Source of the DNA: Gracilariopsis chorda
Lineage: Eukaryota; Rhodophyta; Florideophyceae; Gracilariales; Gracilariaceae
Direction of reading: 5' to 3'
NCBI GenBank assembly: GCA_003194525.1
Contig: NBIV01000131.1
Span: 1 to 64,000 of the forward strand
DNA length: 64,000 nt
This document shows positions 41,118 to 52,667 of this stretch, piece after piece. How positions within the stretch are numbered: the first letter of the stretch is position 1; the number at the start of each line of letters is the position of its first letter. A program made the translations under genes and the position numbers. Under the pieces are notes generated by a model, which saw nothing but the letters and a program-made list of their open reading frames with translations, had not been told where the DNA came from and searched no databases.

Positions 41118-43029
41118 CTGCGTGGAACAAGCATAACTCGTCCAAGAACATGTGTTTAACGCACACAACTTCGTTGAATTCGCGGGACAATGGAACTAAT
41201 TGAGACCTTACGGAGAGGTTGAGGACGAGCTGTAGTGGAGCAACTGATGCACTCTTCCAAGGTTCGAGACAGATACTTCTCGATCGAATCATCCCAAACT
41301 TGATTGCGCTGCAGCAAAGTCTTGATATCTGTATAGGTGGCATGGCTGCACACATGTTTATGAACTTTATCCACAATGTGCTTCGCTTCAGACCATGGGC
41401 GATTGTAGGGCGAGTCGCCGACAGTAGCAGTAGCGCAGAACAAGCGATTCAAGTGACACCTAGACAGCGGAGTGGAATGAAAAGAGAACGTTTCGTGCGG
41501 TATGTAGCAGTGCATCTCATGGTTCACTAGAGAGACTTCGTCACGGGTGGAAGCCACACACGGTAGCTGGAGGACATTGCGACCTTGGTGCAGTATGTTG
41601 CAGTACTGAGTAACATTGCGACCAATAAACCACTGAGACGAACCTTCTATGACTAAGTGGCGAATGTCCACGAGATTTTTAAGGTTGGTGCACATTTGCA
41701 ACACAATGGAGCCAAGAATAGGTCGAGCTTCACTAGAGTGATCACCATTGCCGTGCTGCCAGTACGGTGTATTGGCGACCAAAGCCGGTAACGCGTCGAG
41801 CTGTCCAATATAATCGGGGCAAACGGCCTCTTGAACGAGAGAAAATTCACGCTGGCCAAGGCCACTGTAAGGAGCGCCATCGTCTAGAAGGGGTCCGACA
41901 AAGTCAGGACTAAGAAAGCGATTACCGAAGGTCTTACACATACGCACCATGTTGAACGTAAGGGTTTTCTTCTCGGTAGATTTATCTTTAGGAGCATCAT
42001 AACAGGGCACGCCATGCTTTAGGCACCCATCTTCTTTATGGTCGGCATCCCAATGACCATATTTGGAGCATTTCCTGCACTTTGACCGGGACTTCAGATC
42101 TGTAAGCTGCTCGGGCGTTAGCTTGTTTTTCGTACTCGGACGAGAGCCAGAGGACCTAGGAGCACTTGGGGCATTGGCATAAAGAGCTGACGAACGGGAA
42201 AGAGCCACAGGTGTTCTTTCGCATTGTCGTAAAACATAAGCAATAGAGCTGTAGGATACTGCCTTCAAGTAGTCGTCGGTGGAGAAGGAATTGGAGAAAT
42301 CTTTAGTGCTCGGAGCAGAGTTGGCAAGCACAGAAATTCGTTGAGTAGCGTCAACAGCGGAATTTTCCAGGAGCGTGAATGCGGTAACAGCATCGGAGAG
42401 TCTGACTTCAGAACCATGGGCGTGTAGCTTAGAAATTTGGGCTTGGAAACGAGACTCGAAGTTCTTGAAGGATTCATTGTTACCAAGACGGGTGGTCAAC
42501 AGCAACACGAAGTCTTAGTAGACTTCGGAGAGAACTGCAAGGGGTCACGAACGTAGACTGGCACGACAATTACAGCAGCACCTTTTTCATACGCAATGGT
42601 AGCTTGATCAATAGCCTTGCATAGGTCACGTGCGCGTCCAAATAGCTGGGACTGTAACATAATTCCGCGGAGCCCTTTCTTGAGCTTGTGACTATTAGTA
42701 TCTTCTAGAGCGTCATGAAAAGATTCCCAGTGTTTGACCGCAGTAGCGTACGGCTCTTGATTACCATTGCCATCAGTCCAAGGAACGTTACGAATATCCC
42801 AAGTAAACATTGGCCTGTTAGGGAGGTCAGAAGACGAACGGGCTGGGCCCATAACTGCGTAGGAACAAGATAACAAAGGAAAACAAACAGGGGGTTTACT
42901 ATAGCGGAAGCTCGATCGTCGCCATCGAGACCCCGCCTCGTCGGATAGAAAAAGAACACCGGCTACAAGTAGTACGCAGAATACAGTATATAACCACTGA
43001 AAGGGCGCCACAAAAAGGGCGCGATACAA
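41118..43029 (-). CDS. composite C left body: copia-like gag, protease and integrase start
   Basis: The rightmost piece (42496-43029) and the long piece (41156-42508) hold a gag (LLTTRLGNNESFKNFESRF), a zinc-rich segment CRKCSKYGHWDADHKEDGC, a protease site LLDDGAPYSGLG, an H/C zinc region (KVHKHVCSH ... ECISC) and the opening of an integrase core (FNEVVCVKHMFLDELCLFH). Protease followed directly by integrase before RT is the copia order, not gypsy, and none of this matches gag-protease of the right body. Chimeric origin is likely. Confidence 0.7.
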
Positions 43030-43059
43030 ACAATACTCGCCAACAGACGCGAACAGTAA

Positions 43060-43310
43060 TTTTCGTCAGTACCGATAACGCGCAACTTGCTTCTACGCAG
43101 AAACCAGTGGCGATACATACCACACTCTATCTGTTCATATATTTATTCTCTAGTTCTATTGGGCACAGCTTTCTTCTGGAAGCCCCTACGACTGCGGACG
43201 TTGCGCGTGCACTACGTGAACTACCACGCGATTCAAACTGCTTCATTTTGCATTTTGGTGCTTCTTTGAAAGACAACTGTTTCCACTTTGGGAAATTGCT
43301 GCAATAGTTA
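43060..43310 (-). repeat. composite C internal LTR
   Basis: From about 43137 to 43310 it aligns at roughly 80% with the outer LTRs (TTTATTCTCTAGTTCTA ... GCAATAGTTAAC), and the following purine run and ATCAAA...TTTGAT stem are also shared. The part left of 43137, next to the copia-like gag, has no match in the outer LTRs. Confidence 0.75.
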
Positions 43311-43368
43311 ACGGTCCCCCATAATCAAATGTTTCGTTTGATTATTGTAGTTCAATGTTGCGCGAAAT

Positions 43369-44607
43369 TTATCGCTGACGCTGGGTTCCTGAAATTTGCA
43401 GATCTTCCAGATATTCTTTCAGTAGTACGGGTACATCTTCCTTGAGTGATTCGATAAATTCACAGTCTGTTTCATCGTCGGTAAACCCTTTACACTTCAA
43501 AAGCAGTCCTGGAATTCCAGCTTTGCAACGAATGTTCTTGAATTCATCGAGAGTCAGTAACTCGTTTGCTTGATACGCAAGATGGTTCTTGATTTCTTCA
43601 GTAGCCATAAAGTCTTTGTTGCTGTAAAACTTCAAACGTCGTCCATAAACCGACTCTTTCTTCTCTGACAACAGGTCTTTGACTTGAAATACGTAGTTGT
43701 CTCTGCAGATTGTAACTCTAAAATGCCCGTGCCATTTCAGATTTCGTTTTGAACCAGCATGCTTCTCCAAGACAACTCGAAGTACGAGACCTCCCTTTGA
43801 GCAATGGATGCTTCTGATTCCTGTTTTGTGATTGTGGGAGTCTACTGCAGCATTTTTGCGCTTGTCTTCGTGGCTAGAACATTCTCTATGGAGCTGCGAG
43901 AGTGATTCTTGCAACTTCTTGGTATCAACTAGGGCTGTCCCTCTCACTTTTTTGACACTTCTTATGGTCACAACTTCTTCATGATCGCTGACAACTGCAG
44001 AGAGTTATGCATCCCGTGATAAGCCAGTGAAAATCGTGAAAGGACATTTGCCGTTCAGTCTACGCCTGGAGGAATTATTCAGGGCAGACTGGACTAGAAA
44101 AAGGATTGATGGCCGGGCCATTTGCGGCATTTGAAATTCAGACAGTACCGCCCTTGTGGTTCCCAGTAGCTCTCTGCACACCACTTCCACTGATCCATTA
44201 GTCCAGGGAAAATACAGGAGTGTGAAATGGTGATTAGCCTTCAGTGCTTCGGCGACCTGTTACACTAGCTGATTCATGAAATGGCTTCCTTTGTCGGATA
44301 TCCAACATTTCGGCACTCCGAACGATGCAAACCAGTCCAGTAGTACTTCTGCTGTGTTCTCTGTGTTAGCCTCTGATGTACGCTTCAGCCAAAGGTTTCC
44401 CGACAAATCGTCCTTGACGATTAGGACGTACAGAATGTCTTTCTCTCCGCGTTTCATGTAACAGTAGTCAAAGTGAATTATCTCGTTTGGCTTATTGGCA
44501 TGCATGGTATGGCCGAGTGTTCTGGGTACAGTAGAACCAGACCCTGTTGCTATGCATTGGAAACAGGATGATACAAACTGCTGGGGGTCTTCACGAATGT
44601 TCTTCAA
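43369..44607 (-). CDS. composite C right body: integrase and chromodomain
   Basis: Pieces match the left body: FVSSCFQCIATGSG, IHFDYCYMKRG, CWISDKGSHF, then KWHGHFRVTICRD and a chromodomain with LLLKCKGFTDDETDC. It is clearly more decayed than the left copy. Confidence 0.8.
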
Positions 44608-44617
44608 ACGAAAAAGT

Positions 44618-45415
44618 TCAGAGATGGATGCAAGCGTAGGGTCGAATGCTCTGTAACAGCTTGCCTAGTTCGTAGATCCATATCTGGCCTGAAACGAATT
44701 TACAAGGCTTCTCTTTCTTCAAGAGGTTTTTGGGAGCTTGTGTGGAGTGTATATTTTGTGACGCGATGATTTGTTTCTTCGACGGCCACTCGAGTTCTTC
44801 GTCGATACTTGAACTGTTCGGGGCGACCATAAGTGCGCTGGCTCTTCCTACATTAGAATTCTGTACTGTCTTTATTGGCTCTACCCCCCATCTAGAGAGC
44901 ATGTCAGCCCAGAAGTTCTTCTCTCCCGGTATGTGCTCGGTGATGTAACTGAATGCCCTCAGCTTGAGGGCCCATCGCATGAGTTCGTCAGCTGCATGTC
45001 GCGCGATCCCCAGGTTCTGACCGTATGGGTCGTATATGTATACGGGATTGGAATGGTGGGTGTAGATTGAGGTTATTCTGCTAGCTGTGAGATATTCTAT
45101 CCTGCACATGGCTTCGACTATAGCGAACCCTTCCTTCTCGGGGACACTCCATCTTTCAGCAGAGCCTCTCACCGAACCAGACAAGAAACACATTGGCTCA
45201 TGCGTTTGGTTTTCGACTGATCTCTGTTCTTTCGCCTCAGGTGACTGCGTTAGGATGGCATACCAATGAAAATCTGAGGCGTATGTGAAGAGGCAAGTTC
45301 TGTACCCTTCCTTAGGCAGCAAGAGCCTAGTCGCCGCAGCAAGTTGGGAAATTGTTTCGTTGAATGCTGTTGTGTGTGTGTTTTTCCCAGAGTTGCTGAT
45401 GCGAATCTTTCCCAC
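44618..45415 (-). CDS. composite C right body: RNase H
   Basis: CLFTYASDFHWYAILTQ, WSVPEKEGFAIVEAM, SIYTHHSNPVYIYD and EKNFWADMLSRWG correspond block for block to the left body. Decayed copy. Confidence 0.8.
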   Translation of the reverse strand: MGKIRISNSGKNTHTTAFNETISQLAAATRLLLPKEGYRTCLFTYASDFHWYAILTQSPEAKEQRSVENQTHEPMCFLSGSVRGSAERWSVPEKEGFAIVEAMCRIEYLTASRITSIYTHHSNPVYIYDPYGQNLGIARHAADELMRWALKLRAFSYITEHIPGEKNFWADMLSRWGVEPIKTVQNSNVGRASALMVAPNSSSIDEELEWPSKKQIIASQNIHSTQAPKNLLKKEKPCKFVSGQIWIYELGKLLQSIRPYACIHL

Positions 45416-45475
45416 TGCCTTCTTGGTTCGTTTACAGGCCTGCTTATACGCGTATTCGAGTAGGTCATGGAGCGG

Positions 45476-46368
45476 CTAATATATATGTGAGTAGTTTGGA
45501 GTAGAAGATCGCATCCAGTTTGCGGCGGACATTATTTGCTGCAGTTCGCTACCCATCTCAGGCTTTGGCATGGCCAAAAGTGCTTCAAGGTTTCGACGGT
45601 CGAAACAAACTCCTTCTCGCGATATGATCTTGCGGCAGAACGTCACTTCCTTGCAGAAAAAAGAAGTTTTTGCCGGGTTGACTTTGAAACTAATCTTGCA
45701 GAAGACAGATAAAAAAGCCTTAATGTCTTCTAGTAGCTTCTCCTCCGTTTTCGCGTACATGAGAAATCGTCAAGCCACTGTATCACTCGATGTACCTCTC
45801 CTGCAAAGCGTTCGCCAGTGACGGACTGGAAATGAATCCCAGAATCTATTCCGCCCTGCAAAGTTTGTGATGGTGAGTAAACTCCATCTGGGGTTTGTAT
45901 GGACATGATTTATTGCGCGGTAGGGTCTAGACGAATTTGCCAGTATCCGTGGGTGAAATCGATGTTCGCATAGCACTCGCTCTCACTGCAGTTCTGGAGA
46001 AGGGATTCCAGATGTCGCATCGCTGACTGCAGCGGAAGTGTCCTGGCATTGGTTCCACGAAGATCCACTGTAAAACGTAGCTTTTCCGTGCCTGGCTTCG
46101 GTACAGCTAGTGCTGGACTTGCCCAATGAGCGCCCGGGTTCTTATATACAGCGCCAATTTTCTCGAGCTGCCGTATTGTGTGTTGGATGAAAACTCTTTG
46201 GTTTGGGGCATAGTGGCGCTGGGCGCATCGGAAGGGCTTGGCGTTAGGTTTAAGCTGCACGGACAGCGGTTGTACCTTTGCCGGAGGATCGGGCCCCAGT
46301 TTGACGCGGAAGCAGTCCTGATGGGTTTCCAATAAGGATTTCAATTCTTTGGTGCCTGTCGGTGACAC
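45476..46368 (-). CDS. composite C right body: reverse transcriptase
   Basis: Includes FIQHTIRQLEKIGAVYKNPG, WASPALAVPKPG, RFTVDLRGTNART, ANIDFTHGYWQIRLD and the thumb FFCKEVTFC, so the N-terminal RT fingers absent from the left body are present. Read in more than one piece. Confidence 0.85.
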
Positions 46369-46533
46369 TCCGTTGGCTGTGGCATTTTCAACAGCCTTCA
46401 GTACTGCCTCCTGAATCGTTTCGTCTGTGTCGATCCCGAATCCTGCTTGCAGGCACTCGTGAAGTTCTATCGGATCGTCATCTGCTTCGTTGTAGCTCAG
46501 TTCCTTGAAGGTTGTCGAGGAAAACCGAGCAGT

Positions 46534-47088
46534 CTATGACTTCAGCTCTCTCTTTGACATACCTTTGATTTCCGCGCCAACTTTCCGAAGGTGCTTTACT
46601 AGGTCGAATACGATCCTCTTCAGAAGCGGTCTTCCTAGCAGCACTTCTACTATGTCGTCATCTGCAATCAAAAAGTGTACTTCTCGAATGCGGACGGTAA
46701 GGCCAGTGTTCGGCAAGATAATCGTAAGTGATAGCAGCGTCTTTCCCGCAGCTGTCGAATTACGCATGTTTGTATGGTCTCGGAATGTGGGCTTCAGTAT
46801 CATTGGCTTCTCCAGTCTTTGGTAGGGCGTGTTGGGATGCTTCTGCCTGATTACTGCAAATACTGCGGATGATATTGCAGAATAATCGGCTCCTGAATCT
46901 CCCAAAGCGACTTCCTCCACGTCTTTGAGTAATACCGAGTACCTCCCTTCGTCTTCATTCGTGATCGTTCGTGAAAGGGAACGAACGGAAGAAAAGTTCG
47001 CTTTCTTCCCTGTTTTCTTCTTGTTTCCGAAGAATCGGTCCAAAAGTTCCCACCGTTTCTCCTTAGAGGTGACTGGACACTTGCTCAT
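46534..47088 (-). CDS. composite C right body: aspartic protease
   Basis: Active site VALGDSGADYSAISS, then a flap region and VEVLLGRPLLKRIVFD, as in retropepsins. This differs from the DDGAPYS protease of the left body. Confidence 0.8.
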   Translation of the reverse strand: MSKCPVTSKEKRWELLDRFFGNKKKTGKKANFSSVRSLSRTITNEDEGRYSVLLKDVEEVALGDSGADYSAISSAVFAVIRQKHPNTPYQRLEKPMILKPTFRDHTNMRNSTAAGKTLLSLTIILPNTGLTVRIREVHFLIADDDIVEVLLGRPLLKRIVFDLVKHLRKVGAEIKGMSKRELKS

Positions 47089-47363
47089 GGGGTGGATATC
47101 ATCTCATTCTTCGGTGTTGAGGCACGGCTTGTTCCAGTTTCCTTGGGCTTCCTTCCTTTTTGTGTTGGCAGAATCCCCCTTCTTTCCAAGACGTTCGCGA
47201 ACGGGACAGTTAGTCTTCTGAACCTTTCCTGGGCGCTCTTGCCCGGTCCTGTTCTGGGTATTCCTCTGATGGCGCTGTACGTGCTTTCGTTACAGCTTTG
47301 AAGTAACTGACTGTACGGCGTGAACCTGGTCGGCGAGTGTTGAGAGTGTATTGCCAAAGAACG

Positions 47364-47963
47364 TTAAGTTTCCTTTCTGCTCTGCAGTCCACGTACCCAT
47401 CTGGTCTGTAACAGCTGCTTTAGTTCGGGCGGTTCTACTTTGCTGAAGAGCTTCGCAATTAGCTGCTTGCACGTGTCGCACTCTTTGATTACCTCGGATG
47501 CATTGTGATCGTCGAGTGTGGTTATCACGTCAAGCACAAAGTGTTCGGCTGTCCCGGCGGGGTCTCTCGGTAAGAGCTTATAAGTCACGCTTAAAATTGT
47601 TTCTTCCACGCGATCATTTACGTCACACGATGTGTGTGCCAGGCGGGAGTCAAACCAGTTCTTCACGGCATCGTCGGTAGCGTCTTCGGCCTTCGAAGCG
47701 CCCTCGATCCTACCTAAGATGCAAAGGCTGTGCAACAGTTTCGGTTTGATGCATTGACGAATTGAGGCAGCTTTGATTCTATGGTTTGTTGGTCTTCCCA
47801 CATTGATGCCATTCACGCGCGCCACATAGGCTGAATAGTTTGTCTCAAAACCAATTAGTTTCAGTTGCGTTGCTTTACCCAGGTTCAGGGCCTGGATCGT
47901 GTTAACCAATCCGTAAGTAGACATCTTCTTCTCGCAGTGTTCCCGTACGGTTTGACGTCTCAA
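47364..47963 (-). CDS. composite C right body: gag
   Basis: Nearly 200 codons directly inside the 5' LTR. No zinc knuckle is seen in this piece. Helical, charged, with CDTCKQLIAKLF near the end. Called gag from position rather than from a strong motif. Confidence 0.6.
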   Translation of the reverse strand: MRRQTVREHCEKKMSTYGLVNTIQALNLGKATQLKLIGFETNYSAYVARVNGINVGRPTNHRIKAASIRQCIKPKLLHSLCILGRIEGASKAEDATDDAVKNWFDSRLAHTSCDVNDRVEETILSVTYKLLPRDPAGTAEHFVLDVITTLDDHNASEVIKECDTCKQLIAKLFSKVEPPELKQLLQTRWVRGLQSRKET

Positions 47964-47970
47964 AGCGCTT

Positions 47971-48281
47971 TGTTGTTCGGATACGATACGCGGTCGAAGT
48001 GCTTCTGAGTACCGCGATACGCGAGAAGAACAGGCACAAAAATGCTCAGAGGTCTCTCTCTGAGTTCTACCCCCTTCCTCCAGAGTTCCTCCTCCGAAGG
48101 TAGGCTTATTTATTCTCTAGTTCTACTACGCGGATTCTTCCACTAGAAGGCACCTACGACTGCGTAGGTTGCGTGTGCACTGCGTGGACTACCACGCAAT
48201 TCAAACTGCTTCAGTTTGAATTTTGGTACTTCTTCTGGAAATAACTGTTTCCGCTCTGGGGAAGTGCCGCAATAGTTAACA
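47971..48281 (-). repeat. composite C outer 5' LTR
   Basis: Same 311-bp length and TGTTG...AACA ends as the LTR at 38197-38507, about 7% different. GTCGG follows at 48282-48286. Confidence 0.93.
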
Positions 48282-48286
48282 GTCGG

Positions 48287-48715
48287 GCAGGCCATTGCGC
48301 GGAAATATGTTGGTAAAGAATTCTTTCGCGAAGTCTGGTGCCTTATCCGTCTCCTTGGAGGCAATAAAGCGAACCCTTCTAGACAGGCAGTGAGCCCACG
48401 TAGCGATAGCATCAAATCCACGGATCGTTCTCGGAAGTTTGACAATAAATTCTGCAGCAACCATACCCCACCGAACCGTCGGAACTAGAAGAGGAGTTGG
48501 ATTATTCAAAGTTGGTCCTTGAAAATTTTTCTCTTGCTAGAAAATACTACAGCCCTCACTATATCTCTTCACTTCTTTGGCCTTATGCTGCCAATGAAAT
48601 TCTGCCAACCTTGCCAGGGTCTTTGAGAATGCAAAATGACCTCCGACCTTGGAGTCATGAGCCGTTTCTAACAGTTGACGACGACGATGCTACGTCACAC
48701 AAAGCTTCCCTTTCT
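48287..48715 (-). CDS. element D: integrase first part
   Basis: On the right of composite C stand the zinc-binding region (HDSKVGGHF, LAEFHWQHKAKEVKRYSEGC) and the core opening (PLLVPTVRWGMVAAEF, FDAIATWAHCLSRRVRFI). The reading is cut by the composite insertion between the first and second catalytic positions. Confidence 0.7.
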
Positions 48716-49250
48716 GTCGTATAATAGGTTTTTGTACCAAAGTGGTGTCCAAAATACCAGTTCGGTGTGCCATATGGGTGATTAGACCAGGGCGGTATGT
48801 CCTAATATTTAACTATAATTTTAGAAATAGTTCTAACTGTTAACTACATTACTGAGGTGCACCAATAGGGTGTACTTCAGACGTGGCAAAATTAGCGTGC
48901 CATTTCCCACGGGAGTCGAGCTCGCCCAACCCTAAGGTGAGTTTCAGCCTCCTCCCCCCTCAAGGTAAACGGTAGGTACCACTTGGATAATTGTGATACC
49001 AACTGATTTTTACAGTCAAACTTTCTGGTTATCCAAGATCTTATCAGGTAGTACTAGTCCGCCAGTCACGATACCTAGCGACTACCACGCTGGTAAGTAG
49101 AATTAGCCGATTATTTTGCCCCTTTAGTGGTTGGTGCAGCCACAGACCCTACCGGTAGCCCTCTTTTCTCCTTCTAGGTTGAGCCCACCCGAGGCTCCCT
49201 ACAGCCGAGGTCACCACGAACTACCCATATGGTCATTGACCGTGTTCGGT
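48716..49250. mobile_element. probable small insertion in element D
   Basis: About 530 bp without retroelement coding separate the RNase H end of D from its integrase zinc region. Its edges show related inverted ends (TGTCGTATAATAGG on the left, CGGTTATACAACA on the right, plus strand), TG...CA in style, so it could be another solo LTR. A matching target duplication was not found. Confidence 0.4.
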
Positions 49251-50204
49251 TATACAACATTTGTACAGAAGGCGCCATTCATCATTCGCAAAAGGCGGCA
49301 AGATAAGCTCAAGCCGCTTGCAATGTTTGGGGTCCGCTGGCCACTTACCGTCGAGCGTTAAGACGACCGACCCAAAGAATTGAGCTTTTTCATAGCGAGA
49401 CAACACTCCTTCAAGCTCTGAAAAGGAGAGAGTCACACACAGAATTTGTTGTAGTATTACACAATCGGGAATATGGGATAAAAAACCGCCAAGAACATCC
49501 AATTTCCCGTGAACCAAGTTGACATTTCGAATGTTGAAAGTAGCCAAAGAATTCATCCAGCGTGCTTCACGATGATTTGATGACTTTTTTCTCGTAACGT
49601 TTTCCATCACTTGACTGTCTGTAAAAGCGTCAAACGTGGATCACTCAAGGTAGCAACGAAATCTCTGCAACGAAAACACGAGCGGTAAACGTTCGCGTTC
49701 ATTCGCCGTGTAGTTCTGCTCCACGGATGTACGTTTGGGAGATGTGTATGCAATTACTCGTTCATGACGATCATCGTCAAACTGATTCAAGGTAGCACCA
49801 ATTGCCAACTGCAATGCATCTATGGGGAGGCGAAAAGGCTTTGCTCAATCAGGAGAAACAAGAACTGGCGCAGATAGAACTGCCTCCCCCAGCTCTATGA
49901 CTGTTTGTTGGAACTTAGAATTCCAATCTCTGATACTGGAGCCTTTCCGAGTAATACTGGTGAGTGGAGCGGCACGCAGAGAGAACTAGGGAATAAAGCG
50001 ACGAAAGAACTATACGAGATCCAAAACGTTTCGGAGCTTGGTGACATTAACAGGTCGGGGCCAGTTCTTGATAACATCCACCTTGCCTGGATGGACAGAG
50101 AGACCCTCATGACTAACTCTTAATCCAAAGAGTTTCGTCTCGGAAGCCATAAACGAACACTTTTTCTGAGAAACAAATAACTGATGTTTGCGCAAGCGTT
50201 CCAG
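49251..50204 (-). CDS. element D: RNase H end and RT thumb region
   Basis: Right to left: RKHQLFVSQKKCSFMASETKLFGLRVS (RT thumb, quoted here in part as KHQLFVSQKKCSF), PGKVDVIKNWPRP, then a decayed stretch and the RNase H end NIRNVNLVHGKLDVLGG near 49510. Heavily decayed. Confidence 0.65.
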
Positions 50205-50753
50205 AACAATGTAGAAGAATGGCCATCGGGTATGTGGAGTGATGAGGTCACCACGTAAATGGTAAGGCAGAGGTCAGACCATTGCTGGCCCAAATATTCC
50301 ACGTGGGCGAGCCGGGTGCCGGAGCGGGGGACGTCAGGAAACAGTGCAAATGCCAGGGCACAAGTGCCAGGGCATTGTGGAAATAGGTTTGATTATTTAG
50401 CTAGTTTTATTTAATGTTTTAGGATAGTTCCGGATGTCAGAGTGCCTCGCCAGCTAAATAAGTTGGCTCGATTGCTGTCCACCCCCGAAGAGTAAAGGCA
50501 AGCTCCATCGCCGTCTTCTTGCCGCCATATGCTGCCAGTAGGATGCCAAAGGCCTCCAAGCCATCGCTAGCATTCTCCTGACCTGTATGGACTTGAGATA
50601 GCGATCGCTCATTGCGCTTAGCTGCCAGTTGGGGCCTGCGTCACTAGTAGACCCAGTGGATAGTCACACCAGTGGCTGGCTCTATGTCGCTACTACCCCC
50701 TGTTACACTACTACCCCACTTGGACAAAGGAAGTGGTATTCTAATACAAACAA
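50205..50753. mobile_element. solo LTR inserted in element D, AACAA target duplication
   Basis: A 539-bp block (50210-50748) begins TGTAGAAGAATGG and ends TTCTAATACA, with inverted TGTA-GAA / TTC-TA-ACA-like ends, and is flanked by AACAA at 50205-50209 and 50749-50753. It splits the reverse transcriptase of D at a conserved block. No internal region is present, so it is what remains after LTR-LTR recombination of an unseen family. Confidence 0.85.
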
Positions 50754-51567
50754 AGCGCATGTGCTGCAGATGCCCCTGCCTTGTTCGGCTGTACATGAAG
50801 ATAGAATCAATGTACACCATGAGAAACCTGTCAATGTATTCATCTAAAACGCCGTTCATAAGCGATTGAAATAACGCAGGAACATTACAAAGGCCCATGA
50901 GCATTACTATATATTCAAACTGAGCATAACTGGTTTTAAAGGCGGTGTTCTCAATATTAGAGGGGCAGAAACGGATCTGGTGTAACCCGGTATCCAGATC
51001 CAGCTTATAAAAGAAACCTTGGCCACGACGATCGAACATTTCATCACAAAGACGCAGTGGAGCGTTTTTTCGCTTTGTTATGTGGTCAAGGGCTCGGTAA
51101 TCCACAACACAACTCACGTCGCGACCTGGCTCATTCACGAAAAATAGCGGTGCTCCATAAGGAGAGTGGCTAGGGTGATTCTTACCTGACTTCAAACGTT
51201 TCTCAACAAATTCGCGAGCAGTTACCAGTTCCGCAGGGGAAAGCTGATAAGGGGGGGCACGATGTTGGGGCTTTGCGTCAGGCACCAATTCTATAGCATG
51301 ATCGACATTGCGTGAAGGGGGTAGACCAGAAGGCACCTCGACCTGAAAAACATCCTCATACTTATCAAGTATGGAACGTATCTCTACATCATCAGATTTA
51401 AATAGTTCTGATTTGGGATCCTGTTGGACTGCATCTGCTGCCAGGAACTCGGAACTGCTCACCTCAGCCACCCTGAACAGCTGCATTGCCGACTTGGGGT
51501 GACGTAGAGTGCGACGAAATTGCTTCACTGCAATGGTTTGAACTTCGCAGGCGTCCAGACAATACAC
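50754..51567 (-). CDS. element D: reverse transcriptase
   Basis: PSGLPPSRNVDHAIELVPDAKP (quoted in part: NVDHAIELVPDAKP), YGAPLFFVNEPG, CVVDYRALDHIT, FYKLDLDTGLHQIRF, FEYIVMLMGLCNVPALFQ and the catalytic block LMVYIDSIFMYS, where the usual YIDD is changed. Typical gypsy RT in order, then cut by the solo LTR. Confidence 0.85.
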
Positions 51568-52033
51568 ATACTGGGCTAAACGCTTCCTCCCATCAACGAC
51601 GATGGTACGTTATGGATGATTATTTTGTGGATTACAGTCGATATTCCATGGCATACATAGGAGCACAGCACATCGTAGCGAGCATCTGCCCCAATCCAGT
51701 CCGCTGTTTATGAGTGGTGCCCAATGCGTATTGTACTGCTCAAGATTATTCTCGTTGCAGTTTCAACAGAGCCTGCCTTCGAATGGCAGACGTCCATACG
51801 AATCAGACGGAATTCAAAATCCTCTCTATGCCCTTTGGCAAACTCCCTTGAAATCATATTGGAGATATATCCATCATCCTTGAATATTCGCGTGAGGATA
51901 TCATTGAAAGCCCAAGACAGCACCATTAACAGTACACACCGAACACTTTGCAAACGATGGCGTTCACAGTTAGAGGAAACGTTGTTATACAAAAGTCCTT
52001 TCCACGTGCTCTTCTTATTTCCAAAAGAACATT

Positions 52034-52667
52034 TTAGTTTTCCGAACTATCAGGACAATCAACTTGTTCTTCTTTAGCTAACGTAGTCTCTACATTTGCC
52101 AGTTTCACACTTCGTGCCGATTTGCAGCGATGTGTCCAGGGTCGGCAACCCGGCTTGTGGCATTTGTAGCATGAACTATTTTGAATGTCCACCAAACGCT
52201 TCTTGGAGCGCTCCGTACGGCAAAATTCAGTATTCCCGATTTTCATTGGCTCGTACGCTGCATTTTCTGTAATGGGAGAACTTGAAACTGGCCCAGAAAA
52301 CTTCGAGTCAATTGGAACACCTGCAAAAGCGGGTTCGACACGCATTGCAATTTTCGTTGATTCTTCGAATTCAGCGCAACTCCACTTGCAGACTTCGAAT
52401 TGTATCTTTGGCTTGAGATCACTAACAAACTTGTCCCACTTTTCAATTGCACTCACATCCAGAATCGTAACCACAATGTTCCAAAAGTCCGAAAGGTAAA
52501 TGGGGACCGTGCTAGTTTGTTTGCAAGCTCTAAGGGTATCTCGAGCTCAGCGCTCATGATCGTCTGGTACGAACTCACGTTTGTTAGCTGTAGAAAAACT
52601 GTTTCAAGACTGTAAGACTTCACAGTAGCTTTCAAAGCCGTATACTAAAAAATTGCTGCTGTACCAG
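52034..52667 (-). CDS. element D: gag with zinc knuckle
   Basis: WDKFVSDLKPKIQFEV and a knuckle-like CYKCHKPGCRPWTHRC resemble gypsy gag ends, just upstream of protease/RT on the element strand. The region 51568-52033 between gag and RT is too decayed for a protease call. Confidence 0.65.

Larger units (their letters stand above)
38192..48286 (-). mobile_element. composite gypsy insertion C: two internal regions and three LTRs, GTCGG target duplication
   Basis: Outer LTRs of exactly 311 bp (38197-38507 and 47971-48281), differing by about 7%, are flanked by GTCGG at 38192-38196 and 48282-48286. Inside are two gypsy bodies in the same orientation, separated by a third, more diverged LTR at about 43060-43310. 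Right body (43369-47963): gag, protease, RT, RNase H, integrase, chromodomain. Left body (38536-43029): a gag-protease of a different type, then gypsy RT, RNase H, integrase, chromodomain. The insertion interrupts the integrase of element D. Both bodies are broken, together more than ten times. Confidence 0.88.
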
